A stretch of 64,000 nucleotides of DNA from Rhizobiaceae bacterium (GTDB lineage Bacteria > Pseudomonadota > Alphaproteobacteria > Rhizobiales > Rhizobiaceae). Both the position numbers and the translations under genes were made by a program. The stretch spans positions 1,240,001 to 1,304,000 of the forward strand of contig JAEPNK010000002.1 in NCBI GenBank assembly GCA_017643495.1. Reading direction: 5' to 3'. Under the pieces are notes generated by a model. That model did no database searches and was not told the origin of the DNA. It saw nothing but the letters and a program-made list of their open reading frames with translations. The number at the start of each line of letters is the position of its first letter. Within the stretch, counting starts at the first letter, position 1. Below are positions 19,678-28,511 of the stretch, in pieces.

Positions 19678-20865
19678 TCAAAGAACGGGCAGCTCTGATG
19701 GTGCGCGAGCCGTGATAAGTTCCGCGCCACCGGAACGCACAATGATGTTTTCCTCATGCACCATCATCAGCTCGTCTCCGTAGGAAACTGACGGTTCAAT
19801 GGTCAGCACCATGTTCTCCTCAAGCACTTTTCGCTCAAAACCTGCAAGTGAGGGCTGTTCGGTCAGTTGCATACCGAGCCCGTGACCAAGCCGGCCAATG
19901 TCACCCCCAGCATCACCCAGTTCTGCAAGCACCCTGGACATGGCATGAAAAACGTCACTGCAGGTATTCCCCGGGCGGGCCGCTACAATACCTGCATCGG
20001 TTGCCCGCCAGAGAACATCATGGGCCCGTTTGGCCGGATCACCCGCATGACCGATAGCCCAGTTGCGGTCAAAATCGCAATAATAACCGTCCCAGGTACA
20101 ACCGGTATCCAGCATCAAGACGTCCCCGTTTTCCAACGGACGGCGGGAAGGCGGGGAAATAACATCGGTATAGCCACCCGGACCGGCACCTCCCACGAGA
20201 TAAGGCACATCATCGGCTCCTGTGGCGAGTGCAAGCCGGCGAAACTCGCGGAAAACTTCCTCCAGCGGAAACCCGTTCCCTGCAATTTCCGGAACCCTGG
20301 CAAAGGTTGCTGAACCGATTGCACAAATATGGCGCAGTTTTTCCAGTTCGGCTTCCGACTTCACCATCCGCAAACCCTGAACCAACCCGGTCACATCAAT
20401 GATCTCGAGTCCGGGCAAGGCTTTGGTTAAACGTTCCCAGTCTCCCAGCGGCATGCGCAGACCGGTTTCATGCCCCTTCATGATGCCAAGTCCTGCTTTC
20501 GCATTTGCAAGTGGCGTCAACAATTCGGTCAGCAGACTGATCCCGTCATCCTGTGGTGCGGGCGCGCTCCAACTGCGAATGTCTTCGATCCACGTCTTGC
20601 GCATCAGGTCTGCGCCAATTTCCGGAATGATCGCAACCGGCTTGCCATCAACAGGCACATATACAAACCACGGACGGGTGGGGCTTTGCCAAAAGAGTGT
20701 ATGGAAGCCGGTGAAATAGCGCACCTCCGGCTCACTCATCAAAAGGAGGCCGGAAACCCCTTGTGCCGCCATGAGTGCCTGCGCATTTTTCAACCGCATG
20801 ACAAACTCGGCTTCTTCAAAGCCCCGCGAGAGCATGGACGGCATCAGGGAAAGTTCAGCATCCAT
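19678..20865 (-). CDS. M24-family metallopeptidase (Xaa-Pro aminopeptidase/creatinase-like)
   Basis: 395 residues from the ATG at 20865, which is spaced nine bases from GGGGAG; an ATG at 20874 touches that site and is unlikely. It has the N-terminal creatinase domain and a pita-bread catalytic domain. Metal ligands are visible: Asp in LMLDTGCTW, Asp in CDFDRNW, His in LGHGLG, Glu in TIEPS and Glu in HEENI. The family includes prolidases, aminopeptidase P, creatinase and ectoine hydrolase; the exact substrate cannot be told here. It is a single gene between galE (convergent) and the exported-protein operon (same strand). Confidence 0.85.
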   Translation of the reverse strand: MDAELSLMPSMLSRGFEEAEFVMRLKNAQALMAAQGVSGLLLMSEPEVRYFTGFHTLFWQSPTRPWFVYVPVDGKPVAIIPEIGADLMRKTWIEDIRSWSAPAPQDDGISLLTELLTPLANAKAGLGIMKGHETGLRMPLGDWERLTKALPGLEIIDVTGLVQGLRMVKSEAELEKLRHICAIGSATFARVPEIAGNGFPLEEVFREFRRLALATGADDVPYLVGGAGPGGYTDVISPPSRRPLENGDVLMLDTGCTWDGYYCDFDRNWAIGHAGDPAKRAHDVLWRATDAGIVAARPGNTCSDVFHAMSRVLAELGDAGGDIGRLGHGLGMQLTEQPSLAGFERKVLEENMVLTIEPSVSYGDELMMVHEENIIVRSGGAELITARAPSELPVL

Positions 20866-20925
20866 GTTTTGCATCTCCCCTTTGATTGCAGCTCGTCATG
20901 GCCAAGTTCCTGTTATGTCGTGATG

Positions 20926-23841
20926 TTACCACTCACATATTTTCTTGAGCTGGGCGACACTTTCGCGTCCCTCAGATGGACAGGAAAGGTAAGAACTGCA
21001 ACAGCGGGCCGAGCATCGCAGGAAATTGTCCGGCGCCCGCTTGAGTTCTTCAAACTGGATTGCCTGTTGGGAGAGCGCCCCGCAAGAACATGAACACGCG
21101 CTGTTCGATCCGGCACCAGCCTGTGATTGAGGAACCGTAATCTTGTTCTCGATTATTCTGCCAAACGGATCAGCTTCTTTACCGCGGTATTCAAACTGCT
21201 GCTCATTTCGCCACCGCTCAAGGTAAAAAGCCTGCGTTTTTGTTTCGACAAGCTCTCGCCTGCTGTCCCAGGTAAAATATTCAAGCGCGGGCAGTACCAC
21301 TTCAAAATTGCGATTGGCACCGTCATCAGAAGTGATGACAAAGCGCAGTCTCACCCAATCATCACCGCGTTCCAGAACGTCAACACTCCCGCGTTCCAGC
21401 GTCTCGCCAAGTCCTATATGCGAGAGCGATGTATGGGTAACTTTGTGAACCTGAAGCGGGTAGCGGCTTCCAATCGAAAGCTCTCCCCACCTTTTGGGGC
21501 GAAAGCCTTTCCAGCGTTCACCTTCAAATTCGGAAAAGAAGACAAAGTACTCCACTTCACCTTCCTTGGAGGCACTCGGATCATCGTCATTGAACCCGTT
21601 GCAATAGCCATATTCCGACGTTTCCAGGGAAAACCCCAGCACCACATCATCCTGGTCACGGAAAGCATCTATCCGTCGTCCCGTTTCCTCATTGGCCAAT
21701 AGCGGGTTGGCGAACTGCTCAAGCATTCTCACATCATGCTGGTAAACACCCGCAGCAACAGTGAAATGAAGGGCACCGCCACTTCTGCCAGCCATTTCCG
21801 AGCGTTTGACATTCTGACCGATAAAGGGTGAGCGCTCCCTGCCAAGCTCACTGTTCGGGTCGGAGCGGATGTCATCCGGAAAATCAAACGCGTTCCAGTC
21901 CGCCACGCCAAAAGACCGCGTGATCGCGTTGATGCGGGCAATCCGTGTCATTGCCATTGCTTCATCACAGGGAGAAACTTCTGGCACCGGTTTCGGTTCA
22001 ATGTTTTGCGCAAGTTCAACAGGTGTTTTGTCGAGATCGGCAACCAGCCGCAATGAAGTGCTTACCCGCACTTTTGCGTCAGACAAACGTGTATAGGCCT
22101 CCCGTGCTTGCGGCCCGAAACGGGTATCACGTGTAGGCACATACGCAAGAACTGCAGATGTTGTCACCGAGTTTCTCAACATCGGTGTGGGCAAGGTCCA
22201 GCGGACTACATATCGTCCGTTTGCCTGCCTGATCGGACCATCGCGTACCGGCATGCAATGCTTGCTCGCCTTTTCAATCGACTCATCTTTCAGGGCATCA
22301 AGCGTCGCTGCGCAGGAAAAAAGCCTCTTCTCAGGATCCCATGGTTTGGCAATACCGAAATCGATCTCAATACTTTTTGCCTTGCTGGTTTCAGCCTCCT
22401 GCTTGTTTTCGGGATGGGGCGGCACTCCCTCCATCACCTGGACAATGCCGAGATGCAAACCGTCTGCCTCCCTCAAGGACCGGGCCGAGGCTTCAATGTA
22501 AATCTGGGCATGGACATTGTTCTGCTCTGCCCGGTCATCTTCAATTGCAATATCCAGGCAGCGGACACCATAGGGGACAATGTCTACCTGTTTACGTTTC
22601 ACAGGCTCTGACGCGCTCAACTCACGCAACTGGCAACTGGCAATGTAATCACGCCAGATATGACCGGGTGGGGAAGGTTCGGTTTCAAGTCTTGTTCGCC
22701 CGTCAAAGGACGTATCCGGCCATGAAGCGATGTCGGCATAAGCAAGTGTCAGGGTCGGACCAAGCGGCCCGGTTCCCAGCATCAGTCCCAGCTTTTGTTC
22801 AAACCAGCGCACAATATCACGGTCCGAAGCCGGATGACTGGCATCGTCTGGACTGAAAAATGCGTTGTGCAACAACACCGACCCGTCAAGATATCGCTCG
22901 GACAAATGGCGGAAGAAAGAACTGGTCTGGTAGGCGATTGACGGATTGAAGAAACCTTGCCGGTAGGCCGCCCATCCATGATACTTGGCATACTGGCTTG
23001 CCGTAAGGCCCGAACCCAGAACCCGGTCTTTCCAGATGTCACGGATCGGGTAACGCATCTTTTCACCCTTGAGCAGGTGCCAGCGTATATAGCTGTTTTT
23101 GACAAAATCTGCCAAGCCTTCAAACAGGAAGGGTGCACGGCTGTACACATTTCTCGGGTCGCAAGCGGTGGCATAACCGGCGGCTTGGTAAAATGCACTG
23201 TCCTGAATTGCGTGGCTCAGTTCATGCGCAAATATGCCCTGAAGGGCCCATTGCGGAACAACTGTCTCATCAGCCAGAATTGTCTCGGCCGGTCGGTCCG
23301 TTACGTCATCGGGCTTTTTGCCGTCTTTGTCTTTTGGAAATTCACGCTTTTCGTCATCGGGAACATTCCACTGCAATGCAACAGCCTTTCCCTCGCTGAG
23401 ATTTTCTCTGCAGGAAAGTTCCTGTGCAATTGCATTGTCGAGCTTTCCGGTAAACACCAGCAACGATTCAGTTGAGCCGGAAGCATTGGGTGTAACCACC
23501 GGACCCAGCAGTTCAGGGCTTGGTAAACCCTGCTTCTCTAGCCAGTGCATGGCGTCCCGGCCAGCCTTCTCTATGCGCGGACCATTGGTCACGTCCCATT
23601 GCGGGCAATCTTTATTGTCGCGTTTACTGTTGTCAGGATCCATGCACGTAAGTGTAATGTTTTTAGGAGACCAGCCTGCGATGGTTTTCCACCCGCCGGC
23701 AGGCACGCCATACTTGCTTGGCACGTGACCGGCATTAGGCTCCAGCTTGAGCAATTCGTGGGAGAATGCTGAATGGGTCAAAACCATCATGCAGGCCAAC
23801 AAACCGGAGACGGAAAGTCCCAACGGGTTCAAAAATCTCAT
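20926..23841 (-). CDS. Exported zinc metallopeptidase of unknown family
   Basis: About 971 residues. The start is the ATG at 23841, with AGGAGAAC upstream and a signal peptide directly after it (LNPLGLSVSGLLACMMVL, then SAFS-H). Its ATG overlaps the preceding stop (ATGA). The zinc motif HELSH is at 206-210, with a likely third ligand Glu at 241 in LFEGLADF, a gluzincin layout. The remaining 700 residues are beta-rich and unrecognised, ending in a Cys-rich stretch (CSCSCG and CSARCC). It would act in the periplasm or outside the cell. It is the last gene of a four-gene operon with VWA and beta-sandwich proteins, which may be partners or substrates. Confidence 0.6.
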   Translation of the reverse strand: MRFLNPLGLSVSGLLACMMVLTHSAFSHELLKLEPNAGHVPSKYGVPAGGWKTIAGWSPKNITLTCMDPDNSKRDNKDCPQWDVTNGPRIEKAGRDAMHWLEKQGLPSPELLGPVVTPNASGSTESLLVFTGKLDNAIAQELSCRENLSEGKAVALQWNVPDDEKREFPKDKDGKKPDDVTDRPAETILADETVVPQWALQGIFAHELSHAIQDSAFYQAAGYATACDPRNVYSRAPFLFEGLADFVKNSYIRWHLLKGEKMRYPIRDIWKDRVLGSGLTASQYAKYHGWAAYRQGFFNPSIAYQTSSFFRHLSERYLDGSVLLHNAFFSPDDASHPASDRDIVRWFEQKLGLMLGTGPLGPTLTLAYADIASWPDTSFDGRTRLETEPSPPGHIWRDYIASCQLRELSASEPVKRKQVDIVPYGVRCLDIAIEDDRAEQNNVHAQIYIEASARSLREADGLHLGIVQVMEGVPPHPENKQEAETSKAKSIEIDFGIAKPWDPEKRLFSCAATLDALKDESIEKASKHCMPVRDGPIRQANGRYVVRWTLPTPMLRNSVTTSAVLAYVPTRDTRFGPQAREAYTRLSDAKVRVSTSLRLVADLDKTPVELAQNIEPKPVPEVSPCDEAMAMTRIARINAITRSFGVADWNAFDFPDDIRSDPNSELGRERSPFIGQNVKRSEMAGRSGGALHFTVAAGVYQHDVRMLEQFANPLLANEETGRRIDAFRDQDDVVLGFSLETSEYGYCNGFNDDDPSASKEGEVEYFVFFSEFEGERWKGFRPKRWGELSIGSRYPLQVHKVTHTSLSHIGLGETLERGSVDVLERGDDWVRLRFVITSDDGANRNFEVVLPALEYFTWDSRRELVETKTQAFYLERWRNEQQFEYRGKEADPFGRIIENKITVPQSQAGAGSNSACSCSCGALSQQAIQFEELKRAPDNFLRCSARCCSSYLSCPSEGRESVAQLKKICEW

Positions 23842-24623
23842 TGCTGTTCTCCTGAAAGCGGCTTCAGCAATGGACCACCGGGCTTGAACACCGGTTCCCC
23901 GCTTTCCGCAGTATTTGCTGCACAATCCCCATCTGCCATCACCTTCACTTCCTGTTCGGCAATCGGCCGGTACACCGCCATGCTTGACTGGGTGAAGTAA
24001 CCGAGACGGTAGATGCCAGGTTCATCCGGCACATCAATAAAGACTGTGGAGGGGCTTTCTGCATTCAGTGTCTTGATGACGCTTGGCTGCACATATCCGT
24101 TATGCGGAGAGGCTGTGGCGTTTGTCGGCAAAAGCTCCAGCCTGTCAAACCGGGATCTGGGCCCCTTGAAGCGAACCGGGAACTGCTTCTCGCAAAGACC
24201 GACTTCCGTCGGCGCAAGCAGTTTTGCCAGCGGGGCAACAACCTCGATTGTTGCAGCCACACCGTTATTGCCGTCATGAACCTGATACCTGCCTGCCACG
24301 GGAGGCGCCTGAAAGCGATAGAGGGTCCTGTCAGCCTCCTCGGTTGTTTCAACTGGAGGAAAGGTCAGCAGCGTCCCGCCCAGGTTTTTCATCTTGAGCG
24401 TCAGCCCGGCATTGTTGTCCGCTGACAAGTCAAACATCTCGCCAGCCGGAATGCGCAAGACCTCTGTTCCGGAGCGGTCGCCAGCAATTTGGTTGTCCGC
24501 CTTCTCAGCCTCCTTGAAAAGGTCCACGCTTTGGGCAATGGCGTTGTCACATACACCAATTGCCAAGACCACAAGCCCGAGACGAGAGACCCGTCTTGAG
24601 AAAGTGGCGAAGCGGGCCCGCAA
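23838..24623 (-). CDS. Predicted exported protein, beta-sandwich type, unknown function
   Basis: I place the start at a TTG (24623-24621), because it lies six bases after GGGAGG and one base after the stop of the upstream gene, giving 261 residues. Upstream ATGs would overlap the VWA gene by about 70 bases. The TTG start gives a basic N-terminus and a hydrophobic segment (RLGLVVLAIGVCDNAIAQ), a signal peptide. The mature part has alternating short strands (GRYQVHDG, GIYRLGYF) like an Ig-like or beta-sandwich repeat. No catalytic motif is seen. The stop overlaps the metallopeptidase start, so production of the two is coupled. Confidence 0.6.
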   Translation of the reverse strand: MRARFATFSRRVSRLGLVVLAIGVCDNAIAQSVDLFKEAEKADNQIAGDRSGTEVLRIPAGEMFDLSADNNAGLTLKMKNLGGTLLTFPPVETTEEADRTLYRFQAPPVAGRYQVHDGNNGVAATIEVVAPLAKLLAPTEVGLCEKQFPVRFKGPRSRFDRLELLPTNATASPHNGYVQPSVIKTLNAESPSTVFIDVPDEPGIYRLGYFTQSSMAVYRPIAEQEVKVMADGDCAANTAESGEPVFKPGGPLLKPLSGEQQ

Positions 24624-24624
24624 T

Positions 24625-26628
24625 TCAGCCTCCCTGCGGAGGCACTTCAATCGCAAACCGGTCGAGTTCGAATATGCCTTCATGTGAACGCGCACGCTTG
24701 GACTGGCCGACGAGGAAAGCCGGTTTGCCTGAAAGTCGCAGCATGGAAACAGGTTCCGTGGCCTTGGTCATTCTTGTGGATGGCTCGCCTTCGGCACCGG
24801 GAACATCCATCGAAAACTCTGCCGTTATTTCACGACCTCGCCGTTTCAGCCTTACTGTAGCACCATTCTCCACAAGGGACTGGAGGATCAGGTCAGCATG
24901 TGCCCGCCCCTTCTTGCTGCAGATGCCATCCGTGAAAGGGCCATCGAACAGGTTGTCCGTGAAAAGTTTGCGTGTGACATCGCCTTCCGTTCCACTGTCC
25001 TGCACGAGTGAAAGCTTGATGGTTGAACCGCAACCTTGTGTCTCTATCCACGCGACGGCAGAAACCTGGTTGAATGCATCCGTAAACAGCGACACGGAAA
25101 CCTGTTCTGCCAGTGATTGCATGTCGTGGCTGAACTCAAGAACGAGATCAAAATCGCCGTCAGGCAACGGTGTATCGACCACATGCCGGTTGCTGGCATC
25201 AGCCGCATCATAGCGGGGTGCGCCGGCGACCGAGACAAAGCGCGTACCCTGGCCGGTAAACGTGACATACTCGGGCACCGGGTTCTCAACCATGATTGCA
25301 GGGTCAAGATCCGGACCGTCAAACAATTCCTCGAAAACCGCTGTTGCAGTTTCGGGCTCGGGTGGTGCCGGTGGGGGTGGCGGTGGTGGAGGGGCGCTTG
25401 CTTCTTCAACTGCATCATTTACCGCCTGGACAAATTCATCTGCCGTATTTGCGTTGAAATACCGGCCATTGCCATTGTCGGCTATACATTGAAGCGCCGC
25501 TGCTTCCTGTTCACTCAGATCAAACCCGACAACATGAACACGGGTATCAATTCCGCGGGCCGCAAGTTGTGCAGCCGCAGCGCACGGATCCCCGCCACAG
25601 GTTTCCAGGCCGTCGGAAATCAAAAGGATGCTTGAAGGACGCTCTGCAACGGAAAGAACTTCCCCGGCTTCCATCAGTGAACGGGCGATCGGCGTTTTGC
25701 CGCGCGGCGTGATGTTGTTGATTGCGGCCTGTATGTTGCCCAGCGCATGATTGCCGGGCTGAAGGATCATCTCGGTGTCACCGCAATCACCCTCCCGCCT
25801 GTGGCCATAGACCATCAGCCCGATATTCCTCTGCCCGTGCAGATCGGAAACCAGTCCGGAAAGAGCGGTTTTGGCGGTACTGATTTTGGCTACACCGTTA
25901 AGCTGGCCCCACATGGAGCCGGAACCATCCAGCATGAACAGGATGTCGGATGAAGAGGGTGCCGAAACAGCATTACCAGCTCCGGCAGTTCCGGACGGGG
26001 CAGAAGCAGGATTGCTGCCGGATGAAGTGTTTTGCGCAGTGTTGAAGCCGGGCGTATCTCCCTGCTCCATGCCGATGTTTTCTTCGTTTGAACCGCCTGG
26101 CTGCTGATTGTACAGCGTCACATCATTGCTTCCCGTCGGGCGGCCAACAAAATTCTGGCTGAGACGTGCCAGGGACCAGCCATTCGCCTCGGAATAAATG
26201 TCGTTTATCTGCCAGTCATTGTGCGGCGGCACCTTGACCAAAGTATAGAGCAGACGTTGGGGCTGGCCGAAATTGGTAAAACTTGCCACGATCTGGGCAG
26301 CGCCGCGCAAGACGGGCGTCTGGGGATCGGGACCAATGCTGATATTGCGGATATCAGCATCCTGCGCATCAAAAACCGGATCAAAACCGAGCTTTCCCTG
26401 CAATCCCGGCACGGCATAACTGTCTACAAAATAAAGCATTGTCGCATCCGGGTCGTTCAACACCGGAGGCCTGCCTGAATTGAAGCGGTCCAGATGGTCA
26501 AACATCATGGATTCCACCAGATCGGTTGCCTGCTCAAGATTGTCCTGCGCATGCACAGGTGCAAATGCCAGCCCGCCAAACAGGAAGACGGCCAGCAATC
26601 CTTTCACCAGCCTTGCTGAAAATGTCAT
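24625..26628 (-). CDS. Exported von Willebrand factor A domain protein
   Basis: About 667 residues from the ATG at 26628, preceded by AGGAGAGG; a signal peptide follows (LVKGLLAVFLFGGLAFAPVHAQ). Residues about 30-160 resemble an NTF2-like/DUF3828-type module ending DWQINDIYSEANGWSL. The VWA domain (about 226-420) has an intact MIDAS: DGSGS at 234-238, Thr312 and Asp339. A proline run near 440 links it to a C-terminal beta-sandwich (about 465-660). Both flanking modules resemble those of the neighbouring 477-residue protein, so this gene looks like the same architecture with a VWA insertion. VWA domains bind ligands through a metal; the likely partners are the other exported products of the operon. 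Confidence 0.75.
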   Translation of the reverse strand: MTFSARLVKGLLAVFLFGGLAFAPVHAQDNLEQATDLVESMMFDHLDRFNSGRPPVLNDPDATMLYFVDSYAVPGLQGKLGFDPVFDAQDADIRNISIGPDPQTPVLRGAAQIVASFTNFGQPQRLLYTLVKVPPHNDWQINDIYSEANGWSLARLSQNFVGRPTGSNDVTLYNQQPGGSNEENIGMEQGDTPGFNTAQNTSSGSNPASAPSGTAGAGNAVSAPSSSDILFMLDGSGSMWGQLNGVAKISTAKTALSGLVSDLHGQRNIGLMVYGHRREGDCGDTEMILQPGNHALGNIQAAINNITPRGKTPIARSLMEAGEVLSVAERPSSILLISDGLETCGGDPCAAAAQLAARGIDTRVHVVGFDLSEQEAAALQCIADNGNGRYFNANTADEFVQAVNDAVEEASAPPPPPPPPAPPEPETATAVFEELFDGPDLDPAIMVENPVPEYVTFTGQGTRFVSVAGAPRYDAADASNRHVVDTPLPDGDFDLVLEFSHDMQSLAEQVSVSLFTDAFNQVSAVAWIETQGCGSTIKLSLVQDSGTEGDVTRKLFTDNLFDGPFTDGICSKKGRAHADLILQSLVENGATVRLKRRGREITAEFSMDVPGAEGEPSTRMTKATEPVSMLRLSGKPAFLVGQSKRARSHEGIFELDRFAIEVPPQGG

Positions 26629-26677
26629 CGCTACCTCTCCTCTGGTTGTGCGAATGGTTCCACGATAGGGGATGTTG

Positions 26678-28111
26678 TTACTGTGCATTTGGAATCAGCT
26701 CGAACCGGTCAAAATATGCAACGGTTTCGCCACTCTTGGCGCCTCTAAGCTGTCCGAGTTGAAAAGCCGGTGCACCAAACGGTTCGATCCGGCTGACACT
26801 GTCCGTTTCGATTGTAGCGGGACCTCCCGGCTCGTCACCTGCAGCAGGTACATTGAGAGCAAGTGAACCACTGTAGCGGAACCCTTCCCGCTTGAGAGTC
26901 AGTTCAAAACCCTGGTTTTCCAGCTCCGCCAAAATCCGGTCACCCAGTCCGCGTCCCATCTCGCTTTTCGAGCAGACACTTCTGACAATGCTTTTGTCAA
27001 AGAGGTTTTTGGTAAACGATGTTCGTACCGGTTTTTCCTGCGAGGCCACCATTCTTTCATTGACGATGTCGAGATAAAGGGTTGGTCCGCAGCCGGTAGT
27101 CTGGACACGCAAGGTCAATGCCACATAGTCATTGTCATTGGCGTGCATTCCCAGCCACACGGTCTCATAGCCGGTCTTGGCTTCAAGCCTGCCTTTCAAG
27201 CGCATCGTGAAATCACCGGCACCGGCAAATTCGCCATGCTTGAACAGATTGGTGGATTCAGGGTTTTCAAACCCGGCTTTGTCGCCCGTCGCAATCGCCA
27301 GAATGGCACCTTTTTCAAGCAGGAAACTGTTCAGGTCTTCATTCACGATCTGCCAGCCGCCGCCAAGCTTGCTTCCATCGAATTCTTCCTCGACTGCTGC
27401 AATGCCCGGCACCTGGGCCTGTCCGGCATTATTGTCGGCCCCGTCATTGTTCGCGGTTTCATCCGCTTTCGTTTCTTCGCCGGTTTCGGCATCTGCTGCA
27501 CCGGAACCAGCCGATCCATCCGTATTGGTTGTCGCATTACCGGCAGCAGCTTCACCAAACAGGTCTTCACCTGACGAGTTTCCAGAACCGCCGCCATGAC
27601 GAACCGCAATTTCGGCAAGGTTCCAGTCCTGTCCGCTGATTGCCGATATCCTTTGCTGATCGCCGTCATAGAAATTGACAGTAAGTGAAACAATCCTTGC
27701 CGGGCCGCCTGAACGTACTGCGACTTCGATCGTAACGCCCTGGTCCGGCTGGTTTCCCGCAACCCGGGTCTGGAACGCATCGATCTTCTCCGGAGCAGCG
27801 CCTGTAAGCAGGTCGAACTCACCGGATACCAGTTCGCCGGTTTCCGCAATTTCCGGCTGAAAGAATGTGGATCGCAATTCGGCATTTTTCCAGATGCCGC
27901 CAAGTCCCGCATCCCTCAAGGATTTGTGCGCGCTGTAAAGTGATTGCACAAACCCGAGGGCAAGCGCTTCAGTCTGATTCTGTGCATTTGCAGGAGCCGG
28001 GCCGGAAAGCACCAGTGTGAAACAGGCCAGCATCAAAAGTGAGCATCTTTGCAACACGCGCAATTGTGTTGCCAGACCCTGAAATCTCAAGGCCATCATC
28101 CAGTTAGACAT
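26678..28111 (-). CDS. Exported protein with DUF3828-like and LamG-like modules
   Basis: 477 residues; AGGAGG upstream of the ATG at 28111. An N-terminal hydrophobic segment (about 22-43, ending ANAQNQ) is a signal peptide. The N-terminal module (about 45-170) ends in GQDWNLAEI, and an acidic Ala/Asn/Gly-rich linker follows (about 175-235). The C-terminal module (about 240-475) contains LTLRVQTTGCGPTLYLDIV, NLFDKS and SVCSKSE, which line up with matching stretches of the VWA protein (STIKLSLV, NLFDGP and GICSKKG). The C-terminal module is probably a concanavalin/laminin-G-like carbohydrate-binding fold. It is first in the four-gene operon. Confidence 0.6.
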   Translation of the reverse strand: MSNWMMALRFQGLATQLRVLQRCSLLMLACFTLVLSGPAPANAQNQTEALALGFVQSLYSAHKSLRDAGLGGIWKNAELRSTFFQPEIAETGELVSGEFDLLTGAAPEKIDAFQTRVAGNQPDQGVTIEVAVRSGGPARIVSLTVNFYDGDQQRISAISGQDWNLAEIAVRHGGGSGNSSGEDLFGEAAAGNATTNTDGSAGSGAADAETGEETKADETANNDGADNNAGQAQVPGIAAVEEEFDGSKLGGGWQIVNEDLNSFLLEKGAILAIATGDKAGFENPESTNLFKHGEFAGAGDFTMRLKGRLEAKTGYETVWLGMHANDNDYVALTLRVQTTGCGPTLYLDIVNERMVASQEKPVRTSFTKNLFDKSIVRSVCSKSEMGRGLGDRILAELENQGFELTLKREGFRYSGSLALNVPAAGDEPGGPATIETDSVSRIEPFGAPAFQLGQLRGAKSGETVAYFDRFELIPNAQ

Positions 28112-28511
28112 GCATTATCCTCCTCGGCTCCAAACTGGCTCCGGACGAATGCATATACCGGATAACCGTAATACTTGCCCCGCAGGCAGGATAGCCAATC
28201 AGAACTGATGTACAAGTGGATCAATCATGCAAACCGGATTTTTTGTGAATTCTTTGCTGCTGTGCCTGAAATGGCACAGGTACCGTTTTGTTGGATTGCA
28301 TCAAATAATTCATTGCTAATGAAGATGCCAATAACTAGATTGACTTCTGCTACATCCGCTCAGGAATCCGGTCACCAGGCCGGTTTGGGTAGCTGTGAAA
28401 TGGTCTGCATGCGCCGGACCTGATATCGCGAGTTCATTAATCATTTCCGGAAATCCACTGCCAGGCTTTCCCGTTACAATATTCATTGCTGCCCTTTAGA
28501 AAGAACCGGTT
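28112..28511. promoter_or_regulatory. Divergent spacer between exported-protein operon and efflux genes
   Basis: About 400 bases without a convincing gene. It must contain the promoter of the minus-strand exported operon and the promoter of the efflux pair. No regulator gene (TetR/AcrR type) or clear palindromic operator was seen here. Confidence 0.4.
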
